Positions 42,239-51,268 of a stretch of DNA of 64,000 nt are shown one piece after another. The stretch spans positions 124,001 through 188,000 of the forward strand of contig NZ_NWTI01000004.1 in NCBI RefSeq assembly GCF_002531575.1, read 5' to 3'. Source of the DNA: Bradyrhizobium sp. Y36. Lineage in GTDB: Bacteria; Pseudomonadota; Alphaproteobacteria; Rhizobiales; Xanthobacteraceae. Numbering within the stretch: the first letter of the stretch is position 1; each line of letters begins with the position of its first letter. The notes beneath the pieces are model-generated. The model did no database searches. It was not told where the DNA came from and saw only the letters and a list, made by a program, of their open reading frames with translations. A program made the position numbers and the translations under genes.

Positions 42239-43654
42239 TTGAGGGTCTTGTTCGTCACCACAGAGATGGACGACTTCGTCCGCGTCGGCGGACTCGGCGC
42301 CGTGTCCGCGGCTCTGCCCCGCGCTCTTCGGCCGTTTGCCGACATCCGGATCATGCTGCCCGGCTATCGCGACATCATCGAGCAGCTCACGCATATTCAG
42401 ATCGTCGGCCGCTGTCCGGCATTCGCGGAGATGCCCGCCTGCTCGCTCGGCCGGGCCGCGACCAAGGACGGAATGCCCGTCTACGTGCTGTTGTGCTCAC
42501 AACTCTACGACCGGCCCGGCAATCCTTATGGCGACGAGTCCGGGCGCGACTGGCCGGACAACGACATCCGCTTCGCGCGCTTTGCCTCGGCAGCCGCTGA
42601 GCTGGCCATGGGCAAGCTGGACAAGAATTGGGCAGCAGACCTGATCCATGCCAATGACTGGCAGGCTTCGCTGGTGCCGGCCTATCTCGCCTGGCGCGGC
42701 GCCAAGCTGCCGTCGATCCTGACCATCCACAACCTCGCCTATCAGGGCCTCTTCCCGAAGGAGGCGCTGCGGCGGATCGGCGCACCGGAGAGCTCTTTCC
42801 ACATCGACGGCATCGAATTCTACGACCAGCTCTCCTTCCTCAAGGCAGGCCTCGTCTACGCCTCGCACCTCACCACGGTCAGCGGCACCTATGCGCGCGA
42901 GATCACCACGCCCGAGTTCGGCTGCGGTCTGGAGGGCCTGCTCCAGCTGCGCTCGGATGCCGCCGAGCTGACCGGCATCCTCAACGGCATCGACGAGAGC
43001 TGGGACCCGCGCTCCTGCGCCCAGCTCGCCCAGCAGTTCGGCGCCGGCGACTGGATCGGCAAGAAGGCCAATGCGGATTACGTCCGCAAGCAATTTGGCC
43101 TGGCGGTCTCGCGCGGCCCGATGTTCGGCATCGTCGCCCGCCTCGTGCACCAGAAGGGTATTGACCTCGTGCTGTCGGCGGCCGACGAGATCGTCGATGC
43201 CGGCGGGCAGATCGTCGTCACCGGCTCCGGCGAACCGGCGCTCGAGCAGGCCTTGATCGACGCGCATCGCCGCCGCCCCGATGCCATCGGCGTGGTGATC
43301 GGCTTCAACGAGGCGCAGGCTCGCCGTATCTTTGCCGGCAGCGATTTCACCCTGATGCCCTCGCGCTTCGAGCCATGCGGGCTCAGCCAGATGTACGCCC
43401 AGCGCTTCGGCTCGCTGCCGATCGGCCACCAGACCGGCGGCCTTGCCGAGACCATCACCGACGGCGAGACCGGATTCCTGTTCGCGAAACCCTCGCGCGA
43501 GTCCTTCCTCGGCGGCGTCCGCCGGGCCTTCTCCGCCTTCATGGCGCAAGACCAGCTCGACACCATGCGCCGCAGCGCCATGGGACGCTCATTCTCCTGG
43601 ACCATCTCCGCCGGCAGCTACAGCGCGCTGTACCGCAAGCTGGCCTCGGTATGA
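42239..43654 (+). CDS. glgA: Glycogen synthase-like glycosyltransferase (GT5)
   Basis: 471 residues starting at TTG (LRVLFVTTEMDDFVRVGGLG read with initiator Met); no other start keeps the N-terminal strand. GT5 features include HANDWQASLVPAYL near residue 138, VARLVHQKGIDLVL near residue 295 and the late catalytic stretch MPSRFEPCGLSQMY near residue 375. The usual KxGGL nucleotide-sugar motif reads RVGGL, so the lysine is arginine. It should build alpha-1,4-glucan from ADP-glucose. It is not in a glg operon here; another glgA may exist elsewhere. Confidence 0.85.
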   Translation: MRVLFVTTEMDDFVRVGGLGAVSAALPRALRPFADIRIMLPGYRDIIEQLTHIQIVGRCPAFAEMPACSLGRAATKDGMPVYVLLCSQLYDRPGNPYGDESGRDWPDNDIRFARFASAAAELAMGKLDKNWAADLIHANDWQASLVPAYLAWRGAKLPSILTIHNLAYQGLFPKEALRRIGAPESSFHIDGIEFYDQLSFLKAGLVYASHLTTVSGTYAREITTPEFGCGLEGLLQLRSDAAELTGILNGIDESWDPRSCAQLAQQFGAGDWIGKKANADYVRKQFGLAVSRGPMFGIVARLVHQKGIDLVLSAADEIVDAGGQIVVTGSGEPALEQALIDAHRRRPDAIGVVIGFNEAQARRIFAGSDFTLMPSRFEPCGLSQMYAQRFGSLPIGHQTGGLAETITDGETGFLFAKPSRESFLGGVRRAFSAFMAQDQLDTMRRSAMGRSFSWTISAGSYSALYRKLASV

Positions 43655-43702
43655 GCCGAGGGGACCCCCGTACTCCGTCACTGCGAGCGTAGCTCTCCCC
43701 AC

Positions 43703-43788
43703 CGTCATTGCGAGGAGCGAAGCGACGAAGCAATCCAGACTGCCTCCGGGGTGACAGTCTGGATTGCTTCGCTGCGCTCGCAATGACG
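43703..43788. repeat. Palindromic intergenic repeat, copy 2
   Basis: Starts gtcattgcgaggagcgaagc and ends gctcgcaatgac, enclosing caatccagact and agtctggattg. Matches copy 1 over nearly the full length. A decayed partial unit (gtcactgcgagcgtagct) lies just before it at about 43677. Typical of the REP/BIME-like elements that occur widely in this genus. Confidence 0.82.
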
Positions 43789-43820
43789 ATTTGGAGAGAT
43801 TGGAGCATCCGACTCCCCTC

Positions 43821-43963
43821 TCATGCCCCGGACGCAGCGCAGCGCGTCGCACTTGCGACGTGGTGCGCTGCTGAGCCGGGGCCCATGTCACACCGAAGGC
43901 AGTTGCCGCTGGGTCCCGGCGCTGCGCAGCAGCGTTGCACGCTGCAGCGCGTCCGGGACACGG
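43821..43963. repeat. Second intergenic repeat type (long imperfect palindrome)
   Basis: Opens tcatgccccggacgcagcgc and closes with gcagcgcgtccgggacacg, with internal gtgcgctgctgagccggggc and gggtcccggcgctgcgcagc. Imperfect complementary ends suggest a transcribed hairpin or mobile miniature element. It occupies the gap between the glgA-like and MpaB-like genes. I recognise this type from Bradyrhizobium intergenic regions but did not search. Confidence 0.65.
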
Positions 43964-43981
43964 ATGATGGATTTGGGGCTC

Positions 43982-44938
43982 TCACCCCTTCCCGCGCACA
44001 TCCATCTGCGGCCGTCCGATCCAGGCCCGGTTCAGGCAGCGCGTCATCCAGTCGGGCTGCGGCTCGCCTCGCAGCCGCGCCTGCGCCTCCTGGTACGGCC
44101 CGACATAGCGCAGCCTGTCCGGCAATGCCGGATAGACCCGCCTGATCCACCGCAGCGCCCTGTCGGCGGATCTGACATCCCGCTCGTCGAGCTCAAATCC
44201 GAACCCGGCACGCAACCGCTCAGGCAGCATTCGCGCCGTGAGCGCGCGATACCAGCGCGGCGGCCGCAGCCACGGACGCGTGCCCGTGAAGATTTGCATC
44301 GCGATCTCGCGTGCCGCCGGGCTCACGGTCAGCGTCTCCGACTGCACCGTCGCGGCATTGTAAGCCGCAAAGCCCGCCCAATCCCCCGGCAAATCGTCCG
44401 CCGTCAATCCGAACAAGGCACCGAACATCCGGCTCTCGGCCCAATAACGCTCGCGCTCTTCCGCGGAGAACGGCGGCAAGACCAAATCGTGCGCCATCAG
44501 CGCGGTCTCGACCAACGTAGCATGAACCCAGCGCAGCGACGGAATGTCGTTGGCACAATAGCGCGAGCCTGCCGCAAACGGGCCGACCGTCTCGGGCATC
44601 TCTCCGACGATCATGCCGTGACGACGGTGCAATTGCCGCGACGACAGCAAGGCCCGGTCGAGCGAGCCGAACACCATGGCAAAGACGATGTCGAAGGTGC
44701 GATGGAAGCGACCGATCGGATCGGCAAGGGTTTTGGAATGCTCGGCGATGGCGGCCGCCACCCAGGGATGGGCCAGCTGCAGCAACAGCGCGCGGCCGGC
44801 GCCGAGAAAGATGACGGCTTCACGGTCGATCCGCCAGGTCAGCGCATCAGGACCGAACACGCCCGCAACCGGTCCCGCCGCGTTGGCACAGACCTGATCG
44901 AGGGCAGATTCCAGATCGTTCTCGGACACCACCTGCAC
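43982..44938 (-). CDS. MpaB/DUF2236-family protein
   Basis: 318 residues with a GTG start (the first in the frame; GTG codons two and three residues on are alternatives). Family-typical pattern: WRIDREAVIFLGAGRALLLQ, AHPWVAAAIAEHS, FHRTFDIVFAMVFG, LRWVHATLVETAL. MpaB-like proteins are proposed haem-type oxygenases or latex-clearing-related enzymes; the conserved His, Arg and Glu residues above are present. No partner gene nearby; role unknown. Confidence 0.8.
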   Translation of the reverse strand: MQVVSENDLESALDQVCANAAGPVAGVFGPDALTWRIDREAVIFLGAGRALLLQLAHPWVAAAIAEHSKTLADPIGRFHRTFDIVFAMVFGSLDRALLSSRQLHRRHGMIVGEMPETVGPFAAGSRYCANDIPSLRWVHATLVETALMAHDLVLPPFSAEERERYWAESRMFGALFGLTADDLPGDWAGFAAYNAATVQSETLTVSPAAREIAMQIFTGTRPWLRPPRWYRALTARMLPERLRAGFGFELDERDVRSADRALRWIRRVYPALPDRLRYVGPYQEAQARLRGEPQPDWMTRCLNRAWIGRPQMDVRGKG

Positions 44939-45004
44939 GGCCTTTCGACTGCGAACCGCTTACGATCCGCAAGGCCTGTGGCAATTCGATGAACAGCGAG
45001 CCCC

Positions 45005-45172
45005 CTAGCGCTTCACCGGAGCTTCCTGCGGCGGCTCGTCGTCGGCGATGGCGCGCCAGGCGGCACCGTCGAGATCGTCGTACTGGCCACTGCGAAGCGA
45101 CCAGAGGAAGGCGACGAGACCGGCGCCGCCGAGCATCAAGGCCAGCGGGACCAGGATGACCAGGATCTCCAT
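45005..45172 (-). CDS. fixS: cbb3 oxidase assembly protein FixS/CcoS
   Basis: 55 residues: one membrane helix (MEILVILVPLALMLGGAGLV) then FLWSLRSGQYDDLDGAAWR, the classical CcoS signature. Start codon overlaps the fixI stop by one base (TGATG). Needed for cofactor insertion into the cbb3 oxidase. Last gene of fixGHIS. Confidence 0.93.
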   Translation of the reverse strand: MEILVILVPLALMLGGAGLVAFLWSLRSGQYDDLDGAAWRAIADDEPPQEAPVKR

Positions 45173-47361
45173 CACACGATCTCCCGCGAGGACGTGCGCG
45201 CGCGCAGCGAATTCAGCATGACCAGGATCGAGGATCCGCTCATGGCCGCCGCCGCGATCAGGGGCGTCACGACGCCGCTGATTGCAACCGGCACCGCGAG
45301 CACATTGTAGCCGATGGCGAGCCAAAGGTTTTGCCGCATCAAATGCAGCGCCTTGCGCGAGGCGTCGATGGCGGCAACCACCGGGGCCAGCGGCCGGCCG
45401 AGGAAAACGAGGTCAGCGGTGGCCTGGCTGAGATGCGCGGCCGAGATCGGCGACATCGAGACATGGGCTGCCGCCAGCGACGGCGCGTCGTTCATGCCGT
45501 CGCCGACCATCAGCACCTTGGCGCCGCGCTGCTTCAATTCCTCGATCCGCGCGATCTTGTCGGACGGCGTGACGCCGGCGCGCCATTCCGGAATTTCAAG
45601 CACCTTGGCCGCCGCCTTCACCGCCGGCTCGCGATCGCCGGAGAGAATCTCGATGCCGATGTTGCGTGCCTTCAGCGCCGCGATCACAGCCTTTGCATCC
45701 GGCCGCAGGCCCTGGCGGACCGAAAGGACGAACCGGTCGCTGCCCCTGCTGAATGCGACGACGGAGGCTTCGGGATCGACGACGGTGCTGCCGATCAGCG
45801 CCTCCGCACCGCAGAAGGAAGGGCGGCCGAGGCGGAGCTCAACGCCGTCAACGGTCGCACGGACACCCTGCCCGGCCTCTTCGACCGCACCGACAACGGG
45901 CGATTTGGCGCCGGCAGCCTGCGCCACGGCGGCGGCCACCGGATGATGGCTCGACAGTGCGAGCCGGCCGGCGAGCTCGAAGATCTCGGCGGGGATATCG
46001 GCGGCATTCATCACTTCGAGATCGGGCAGCGTCAGCGTGCCGGTCTTGTCGAAGATGACATGGTCGGCCTCGGCCAGCCGCTCGATCGCGTCGCCGGAAT
46101 TCAGCAGCACGCCCGACTTGAACATCGCGCCGGAGGCGATGGTCTGCACGGTCGGAATGGCAAGACCCAGCGCACAGGGACAGGTGATGATCAGCACGGC
46201 AACGCCCGTCACGATCGCATCGTGCCAGGCCGCGCCGGCAATGACCCAGCCCAGGATGGTCAGAAGCGCGGTCGCATGCACCACCGGCGCATAGAGCCGC
46301 GAGGCACGGTCGGCGAGGCGCATGTAGCGCGAGCGCGCTTGCAGCGCGTTGTCGAGCAGCCGGGTGATCTCGGCCAGCAACGTCGCCTCGGAGGCAGCCG
46401 AAACGCGCACCCGGAGCGTGCCGGAGATGTTCATGGAGCCCGCATAGACCGCCGTGCCCTGCTCCGCCGTGACATAGAGCGTCTCGCCGGTGATGAGGCT
46501 CTGGTCGATCTCCGAACGGCCCTCGATCACGGTGCCGTCGACGGCGCAGCGCTCGCCGGGCCTGAGCAGCACGATGTCGCCAGGATTGATCGCGGCCACC
46601 GGCACCTGCGAAATCTCGTCAGGACCGATGAACTTGGCCGCGGTCTCCGCCTTCAGCGCGGCGAGATTACCGGCGACTGCGCGGGTCCGCCGCCGCATGT
46701 TCTGGTCGAGGAAGCGGCCGACCAGCAGGAAAGTCAGCAGCATGATCGCCGCGTCGAAATAGGCATGCTCGGCGTGGTGGAACGTCTCGACCACGGACAT
46801 GCCGAGCGCGAGAATCACGCCGATCGAGATCGGCACGTCCATGTTGGTCGTCTTCGCCGACAACGCGCGCCAGGCCGAGCGGAAGAACGGCTGGCCGGCA
46901 TAGGCCGCCGCCGGCAGCGCGATCAGCGCCGACAACCAGTGGAAGAAGTCGCGCTGTTCGGGCAGCATGTCAGAAACGTTGCCCGACCAAACCGGGATCG
47001 ACAGCATCATCACGTTCATGGTGGCGAACGCGGCGACACCGAGACAGCGCAGCAGGAAGCGCGATTCGGCGACCTCCGCCACTTCCGCGCTTTCGGTTTC
47101 GAACGGATAGGCCTTGTAGCCAAGCTCTTCGAGCCGGTCGATGAAGCGGCCGGGGTTGAGCGTACCTGCCTTCCACTCCAGCGCGACCCGGCGGTCGGTC
47201 AGGTTGACGCGTGCCAGCGTGACGTCGGGAATCGCGGACAGGCCGCGTTCGATCTTGGCCATGCAGCCGGCGCAATGAACGCCTTCGACTGCGAGATCGA
47301 TGTGCTGGACACCCTCGCCCGCCTCGCGAACATAATGAGAGAAATCGCGCGTGACCTGCAT
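45172..47361 (-). CDS. fixI: Copper-exporting P1B-type ATPase FixI/CcoI
   Basis: 729 residues. N-terminal metal-binding domain with VHCAGCMAKIE (Cys30 and Cys33), eight membrane segments with ITCPCALGLAIP, phosphorylation site DKTGTLTL near residue 435 and hinge GDGMNDAPSLA near residue 630. It supplies copper for the CuB centre of the cbb3 oxidase across the inner membrane. GAAGGAT precedes the ATG. A longer frame from 47661 is an artefact overlapping fixH. Confidence 0.95.
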   Translation of the reverse strand: MQVTRDFSHYVREAGEGVQHIDLAVEGVHCAGCMAKIERGLSAIPDVTLARVNLTDRRVALEWKAGTLNPGRFIDRLEELGYKAYPFETESAEVAEVAESRFLLRCLGVAAFATMNVMMLSIPVWSGNVSDMLPEQRDFFHWLSALIALPAAAYAGQPFFRSAWRALSAKTTNMDVPISIGVILALGMSVVETFHHAEHAYFDAAIMLLTFLLVGRFLDQNMRRRTRAVAGNLAALKAETAAKFIGPDEISQVPVAAINPGDIVLLRPGERCAVDGTVIEGRSEIDQSLITGETLYVTAEQGTAVYAGSMNISGTLRVRVSAASEATLLAEITRLLDNALQARSRYMRLADRASRLYAPVVHATALLTILGWVIAGAAWHDAIVTGVAVLIITCPCALGLAIPTVQTIASGAMFKSGVLLNSGDAIERLAEADHVIFDKTGTLTLPDLEVMNAADIPAEIFELAGRLALSSHHPVAAAVAQAAGAKSPVVGAVEEAGQGVRATVDGVELRLGRPSFCGAEALIGSTVVDPEASVVAFSRGSDRFVLSVRQGLRPDAKAVIAALKARNIGIEILSGDREPAVKAAAKVLEIPEWRAGVTPSDKIARIEELKQRGAKVLMVGDGMNDAPSLAAAHVSMSPISAAHLSQATADLVFLGRPLAPVVAAIDASRKALHLMRQNLWLAIGYNVLAVPVAISGVVTPLIAAAAMSGSSILVMLNSLRARTSSREIV

Positions 47362-47372
47362 GACAAAATCCT

Positions 47373-47858
47373 TCAGTTCAGGATCACGCGGTTGCGCGAC
47401 AAGAACACGCGCGTGCCCCGCGCCTCGCCTTCGATCACCAGGTCCCACTGACCCGGCGCGACGGATGCGGTATCGCCGCGATAGAGGCCGTTGCCGGCTT
47501 CGGAGAGCTCGACGGCGAGATCTGCGCGCTTGTCGGTCGGCCGCTCCAGGCGCCCGGCGAATTTCAGCCCGGCGATCGGCTGGCCGCCGGCATCGCGCGC
47601 CTCGACCTGGACTACCGCGCGGCCGTCGTTGCGGCGCTCGATATGTGCGTTGACCTTCCATTTGCGCGCGGCCTGGTCCTGCGCCGCGGAGATCTCGCGG
47701 TCGTAGGTCAGGCCGGCAGCATAGGGGCTGTCGACGTCGGTGCCGGGCAGCGTCGCGATCGCCAGCTTCATCATCGTGACGTTGACGCCGATCACGAGGC
47801 CGAAGAAAGCGACCAGCATCATGAAGACCTTGGTTCCGGTCAGCGGCTTGGATGACAT
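47373..47858 (-). CDS. fixH: cbb3 oxidase assembly protein FixH
   Basis: 161 residues. N-terminal membrane helix (KVFMMLVAFFGLVIGVNVTM) followed by a periplasmic domain with LTYDREISAAQDQAARKW, diagnostic of the FixH family. Acts with FixG and FixI in oxidase assembly, probably copper handling. Eleven bases before fixI and 15 bases after fixG. Confidence 0.93.
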   Translation of the reverse strand: MSSKPLTGTKVFMMLVAFFGLVIGVNVTMMKLAIATLPGTDVDSPYAAGLTYDREISAAQDQAARKWKVNAHIERRNDGRAVVQVEARDAGGQPIAGLKFAGRLERPTDKRADLAVELSEAGNGLYRGDTASVAPGQWDLVIEGEARGTRVFLSRNRVILN

Positions 47859-47873
47859 GACGGTCTCCTGGAT

Positions 47874-49340
47874 TTACGGCGCGACGAAATTGTCGGTGGC
47901 GCTCGCCGCGACGCCCAGTCCGATGTCCATCACGTGGAAGCGGACCGGAATCGACTTCTCCGGATTGTTTTCGGCCGGCGCGGTGACGAGCAGCCGCAAC
48001 TCGCTGGTGGAATCGCGCGGGATCACGATGATCGGCCGGTCCGGCGTCACCGAGTCGGCGCCGACGACGTGCATCGTGGGATTGACCGGCCCCTCCACGT
48101 CGATGGCGATGGCGCGATCGTATCCGCTCTTGTTCAGCAGCCGCACGGTGTAGGCGTTGCGGATCGAGCCGTCGCTGAGCTTGACCGCGACCGGATTGCG
48201 GTCATGCAGCACGTTGACATCGAGCAGGCTGCGGGTTGCGAGCATGTAGACCATGAAGCCGCCGATCGCGGCGATGATCGCGCTGTAGACGATGGTGCGG
48301 GGCCGGACGATCCGGTAGATCGGCGCCTTGCCTTCCTGGCGGCGGTGGATGTTGATGTCGTTGTCGTAGCCGATCAGCCGCTTCGGGCGGCCGATCTTGG
48401 CCATCACGTTGTCGCAGGCGTCGATGCAGAGGCCGCACTGGATGCATTCCATCTGCGGTCCGTTGCGGATGTCGATGCCGGTCGGGCAGACCGCGACGCA
48501 CTGGTAGCAATCGACGCAGTCGCCGACCTGTTGGCCGAGCGCGCGCAGCTCGGCGGCCTTCTTGACCGAGGTACGCTTCTCGCCGCGGTCGTAGCGATAG
48601 GTGACGTTGAGCGCCCATTCGTCGGTGAGCGCGGCCTGGATGCGCGGCCACGGGCACATATAGGTGCAGACCTGCTCGCGCATGTAGCCGGCGAGGACGT
48701 AGGTCGTCGCGGTGAGGATGCCGATCCAGATATAGGCGATCATCGGCCCCTGGAAGGTGACGAGCTCCTTCACCAGGGTCGGCGCGTCGTTGAAGTAGAG
48801 CACCCAGGCGCCGCCGGTCCACCAGGCAATCATGAGCCAGATCGAATGCTTGAGCACGATCTCGGAGATCCGCTCGAGCTTCATCGGATCGGACGATTTG
48901 TCCTTCTTCATCCGCTCGCGCCGGTCACCCTCGATGAGGCGCTCGACAGCATAGAACAGATCGGTCCAGACGGTTTGCGGACAGAGATAGCCGCACCAGA
49001 TGCGGCCGCCAACCGAGTTCATCAGGAACAGCGCGACCGCGGCGACGATCAGAAGACCGGTGAAATAGTAGACTTCCTGCGGCCACAGCTCGATGAAGAA
49101 GAAATAGAAGCGGCTGTTGGGCAGGTCGATCAGCACGGCTTGGCTGGGGGCGCCGAGGCCACGGTTCCAGCGAACGAACGGCAGGAAATAATAGACGCCG
49201 AGGCAGATCGCCATCAGGCCCCATTTGATCCGGCGGAAGGTGCCGGACACGCTCTGCGGATAGACCTTCTTGCGGGCCGCATAGAGCGGCCCGACGTCGT
49301 CCGCAGGCTTGAGTTCGTTCGGGTTCACGGTCTTGTTCAT
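47874..49340 (-). CDS. fixG: cbb3 oxidase assembly iron-sulfur protein FixG/CcoG
   Basis: 488 residues with about five membrane helices. Two 4Fe-4S motifs: CVDCYQCVAVCPTGID near residue 270 and CIQCGLCIDACD near residue 290. Another cysteine pair, CGYLCPQTVW, lies near residue 118. CcoG proteins reduce copper for delivery to the oxidase. A FixK-type box (49398-49411) sits 64 bp upstream, giving fixGHIS its own promoter in addition to read-through from fixNOQP. Confidence 0.95.
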   Translation of the reverse strand: MNKTVNPNELKPADDVGPLYAARKKVYPQSVSGTFRRIKWGLMAICLGVYYFLPFVRWNRGLGAPSQAVLIDLPNSRFYFFFIELWPQEVYYFTGLLIVAAVALFLMNSVGGRIWCGYLCPQTVWTDLFYAVERLIEGDRRERMKKDKSSDPMKLERISEIVLKHSIWLMIAWWTGGAWVLYFNDAPTLVKELVTFQGPMIAYIWIGILTATTYVLAGYMREQVCTYMCPWPRIQAALTDEWALNVTYRYDRGEKRTSVKKAAELRALGQQVGDCVDCYQCVAVCPTGIDIRNGPQMECIQCGLCIDACDNVMAKIGRPKRLIGYDNDINIHRRQEGKAPIYRIVRPRTIVYSAIIAAIGGFMVYMLATRSLLDVNVLHDRNPVAVKLSDGSIRNAYTVRLLNKSGYDRAIAIDVEGPVNPTMHVVGADSVTPDRPIIVIPRDSTSELRLLVTAPAENNPEKSIPVRFHVMDIGLGVAASATDNFVAP

Positions 49341-49397
49341 CGCTTGGAACTTCTAAAAGAGGTGCGATTAAACCTAGACCCGACATCGCCGCGTCAG

Positions 49398-49411
49398 TTG
49401 ATCCAGCTCAA
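49398..49411 (-). promoter_or_regulatory. FixK-type box upstream of fixG
   Basis: TTGAGCTGGATCAA on the transcribed strand fits TTGA-N6-TCAA. Its centre is 64.5 bp from the fixG ATG. Confidence 0.75.
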
Positions 49412-49437
49412 ACGGGGGCACTTTTGTTCACCCCCGT
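49412..49437 (-). terminator. Stem-loop after fixP
   Basis: ACGGGGG pairs with CCCCCGT over a 12-base loop, followed by TTG. It abuts the fixG FixK box and could attenuate read-through from fixNOQP. Confidence 0.5.
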
Positions 49438-49462
49438 CTGAATTCCTTGAGCCGCCGACCTG

Positions 49463-50338
49463 CTATTTTCCGCCGCCCAGCGAGTGGACGTAGACAGCCA
49501 TCGCCTTGATGGTGGCGGGATCGAGCCGCCCTTCCCAAGCCGGCATCACGCCGGCGCGGCCTTGGCTGATGGTCTCGATCAAAGCCGCTTCGTCGGAGCC
49601 GTAGAGCCAGATCTTGTCGGTCAGGTTCGGTGCACCCATCTCCTGGTTGCCCTTGCCGCCGTCGCCGTGGCAGGCGACGCAGTTCTCCGCGAAGATCTTC
49701 TCGCCCTTGGCGGCGTCGAAACCGCTCCGGGTCGACAAGCCCGACAGCGACCGCACGTAGTTAGCGACCGTGACGATCTCGTCCGGCTTCAGCACGCCGT
49801 CCTTGCCGAAGGCGAGCATCTGGCCCTCATGGGTCTTGGCGTGGCCGGAACGCGCGCCGAACTGGATGGTCTGCATGATCTGGTCGAGCGTGCCGCCCCA
49901 CAGCCAGTCGTCGTCGTTCAGGTTCGGATAGCCCTTGGCGCCGGCAGCGCCGGAGCCGTGGCAGGGCGCACAATTGTCGCCGAACACGGTCTTGCCCTTG
50001 GCGCGGGCGAGCGCCAGCAAGGCCGGGTCCTTCTCGATGTCGGCGAGCGAAGCCGCGCCCAACGCCACCATCTTGTCACCGCGGATCTTCTCGAGATTGG
50101 CGAGCTCGACCGCGACGTCGGCGCGCGAGGAGTAGCCGAACATGCCCGTGGTGTTGCTGGAGATCAGCGGCCAGGCCGGATAGACGATCCAGTAGCCGAT
50201 CGACCAGACGATGGTGAGGTAGAAGCAGATTACCCACCAGCGCGGCAGCGGCGTGTTGAGCTCCTTGATGCCGTCCCACTCGTGCCCGGTGGTGGACTTG
50301 CCGGAGACGGCATCGATGTCGCTATGATGATCGGTCAT
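49463..50338 (-). CDS. fixP: cbb3 oxidase di-haem cytochrome c subunit FixP/CcoP
   Basis: 291 residues. One membrane helix (WVICFYLTIVWSIGYWIVYP) then two periplasmic cytochrome c domains with haem sites CAPCH and CVACH. Axial methionines are likely in the segments HEGQMLAFG and AGVMPAWEG. It relays electrons to FixO and FixN. GGAGTGAGAGACC precedes the ATG. A stem-loop follows the stop. Confidence 0.96.
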   Translation of the reverse strand: MTDHHSDIDAVSGKSTTGHEWDGIKELNTPLPRWWVICFYLTIVWSIGYWIVYPAWPLISSNTTGMFGYSSRADVAVELANLEKIRGDKMVALGAASLADIEKDPALLALARAKGKTVFGDNCAPCHGSGAAGAKGYPNLNDDDWLWGGTLDQIMQTIQFGARSGHAKTHEGQMLAFGKDGVLKPDEIVTVANYVRSLSGLSTRSGFDAAKGEKIFAENCVACHGDGGKGNQEMGAPNLTDKIWLYGSDEAALIETISQGRAGVMPAWEGRLDPATIKAMAVYVHSLGGGK

Positions 50339-50344
50339 GGTCTC

Positions 50345-50509
50345 TCACTCCTCCCGCAAGGGCAGGTGCGCTGCTTCATCGAAAACAGGCTTGTTACGGG
50401 GCCAAAATGCGTAGGCGATGATCGCGAGAAAGATCGCGACGAACACCGGCGTCCAGATCGTCGTCACGAGCTCTGACGCTAGATTATGGACTGTCAGGAT
50501 AGCTTTCAT
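50345..50509 (-). CDS. fixQ: cbb3 oxidase small subunit FixQ/CcoQ
   Basis: 54 residues, opening MKAILTVHNLASELVTTIW, one membrane helix (PVFVAIFLAIIAYAFWPRNK), ending HLPLREE. This is the usual CcoQ architecture. GAAGG precedes the ATG; the fixP ribosome site begins at its stop. Too short to appear in automatic ORF lists with a 60-residue cutoff, but unmistakable from position and sequence. Confidence 0.93.
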   Translation of the reverse strand: MKAILTVHNLASELVTTIWTPVFVAIFLAIIAYAFWPRNKPVFDEAAHLPLREE

Positions 50510-50522
50510 CGTTCATGCCTTC

Positions 50523-51257
50523 TCAGCGAAGATTGGCTTTCTCGTTGTAGATCTTGAAGTCGACCAGCGTGCCGAGCATCTGCAGGTACGCGATCAGCGC
50601 ATCCATCTCGGTCGGCGCACCGGTCTTGCCGTCGAAGTTGCGCACGGCGGCCTTGGCGTAGCGCTTGTTGAAGGCGTCGGTGCCGGCGTTTTCCGGATCG
50701 GCCTGGGCCTTCATATCCGTGCTGGCACTTGCGATCTGGTCGTCCGTATAGGGCACACCGACGGTCCTCAGCGTACGCATATGGTCGGCGATCGTGTCCG
50801 GATCGACCTCGTTCTGGCTGAGGAACGAATAGCCCGGCATCACCGACTGCGGCACGATGGCGCGCGGGTTGGTCAGATGGGTCACGTGCCAGTCGTCGGA
50901 ATATTTGGCGCCGACGCGGGCGAGATCAGGACCGGTGCGCTTGGAGCCCCACTGGAACGGGTGGTCGAACATGCTCTCGGCGGCGAGCGAGAAGTGGCCG
51001 TAGCGCTCGACCTCGTCGCGCAGGGGGCGGACCATCTGCGAGTGGCAGAGATAGCAGCCCTCGCGGACGTAGACGTTGCGGCCCGCGAGCTCCAGCGGGG
51101 TATAGGGCCTGACCCCGTCGACCTTCTCGATCGTGCTCTTGAGGTAGAACAGCGGGGTGATCTCGACGAGACCGCCGATCGCGATCACCAGCAGGATGCC
51201 GACGATCAGGATGATCGAGTTCTTTTCGAAGACTTGATGGCGTGTCCAGAACGACAT
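50523..51257 (-). CDS. fixO: cbb3 oxidase mono-haem cytochrome c subunit FixO/CcoO
   Basis: 244 residues. N-terminal membrane anchor ([20 protein letters not shown]), haem c site CYLCHSQM near residue 74, candidate axial Met in SVMPGYSF. The opening [14 protein letters not shown] is typical of FixO. GGAG lies before ATG 51257; a longer frame inside fixN is rejected. Receives electrons from FixP. Confidence 0.96.
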   Translation of the reverse strand: MSFWTRHQVFEKNSIILIVGILLVIAIGGLVEITPLFYLKSTIEKVDGVRPYTPLELAGRNVYVREGCYLCHSQMVRPLRDEVERYGHFSLAAESMFDHPFQWGSKRTGPDLARVGAKYSDDWHVTHLTNPRAIVPQSVMPGYSFLSQNEVDPDTIADHMRTLRTVGVPYTDDQIASASTDMKAQADPENAGTDAFNKRYAKAAVRNFDGKTGAPTEMDALIAYLQMLGTLVDFKIYNEKANLR

Positions 51258-51268
51258 TGCTTTGCTCC

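Noticed and set aside
45331..47451. 706-codon plus-strand open frame over fixI
   Set aside because: fixI on the other strand has all P-type ATPase motifs; the shadow has none.
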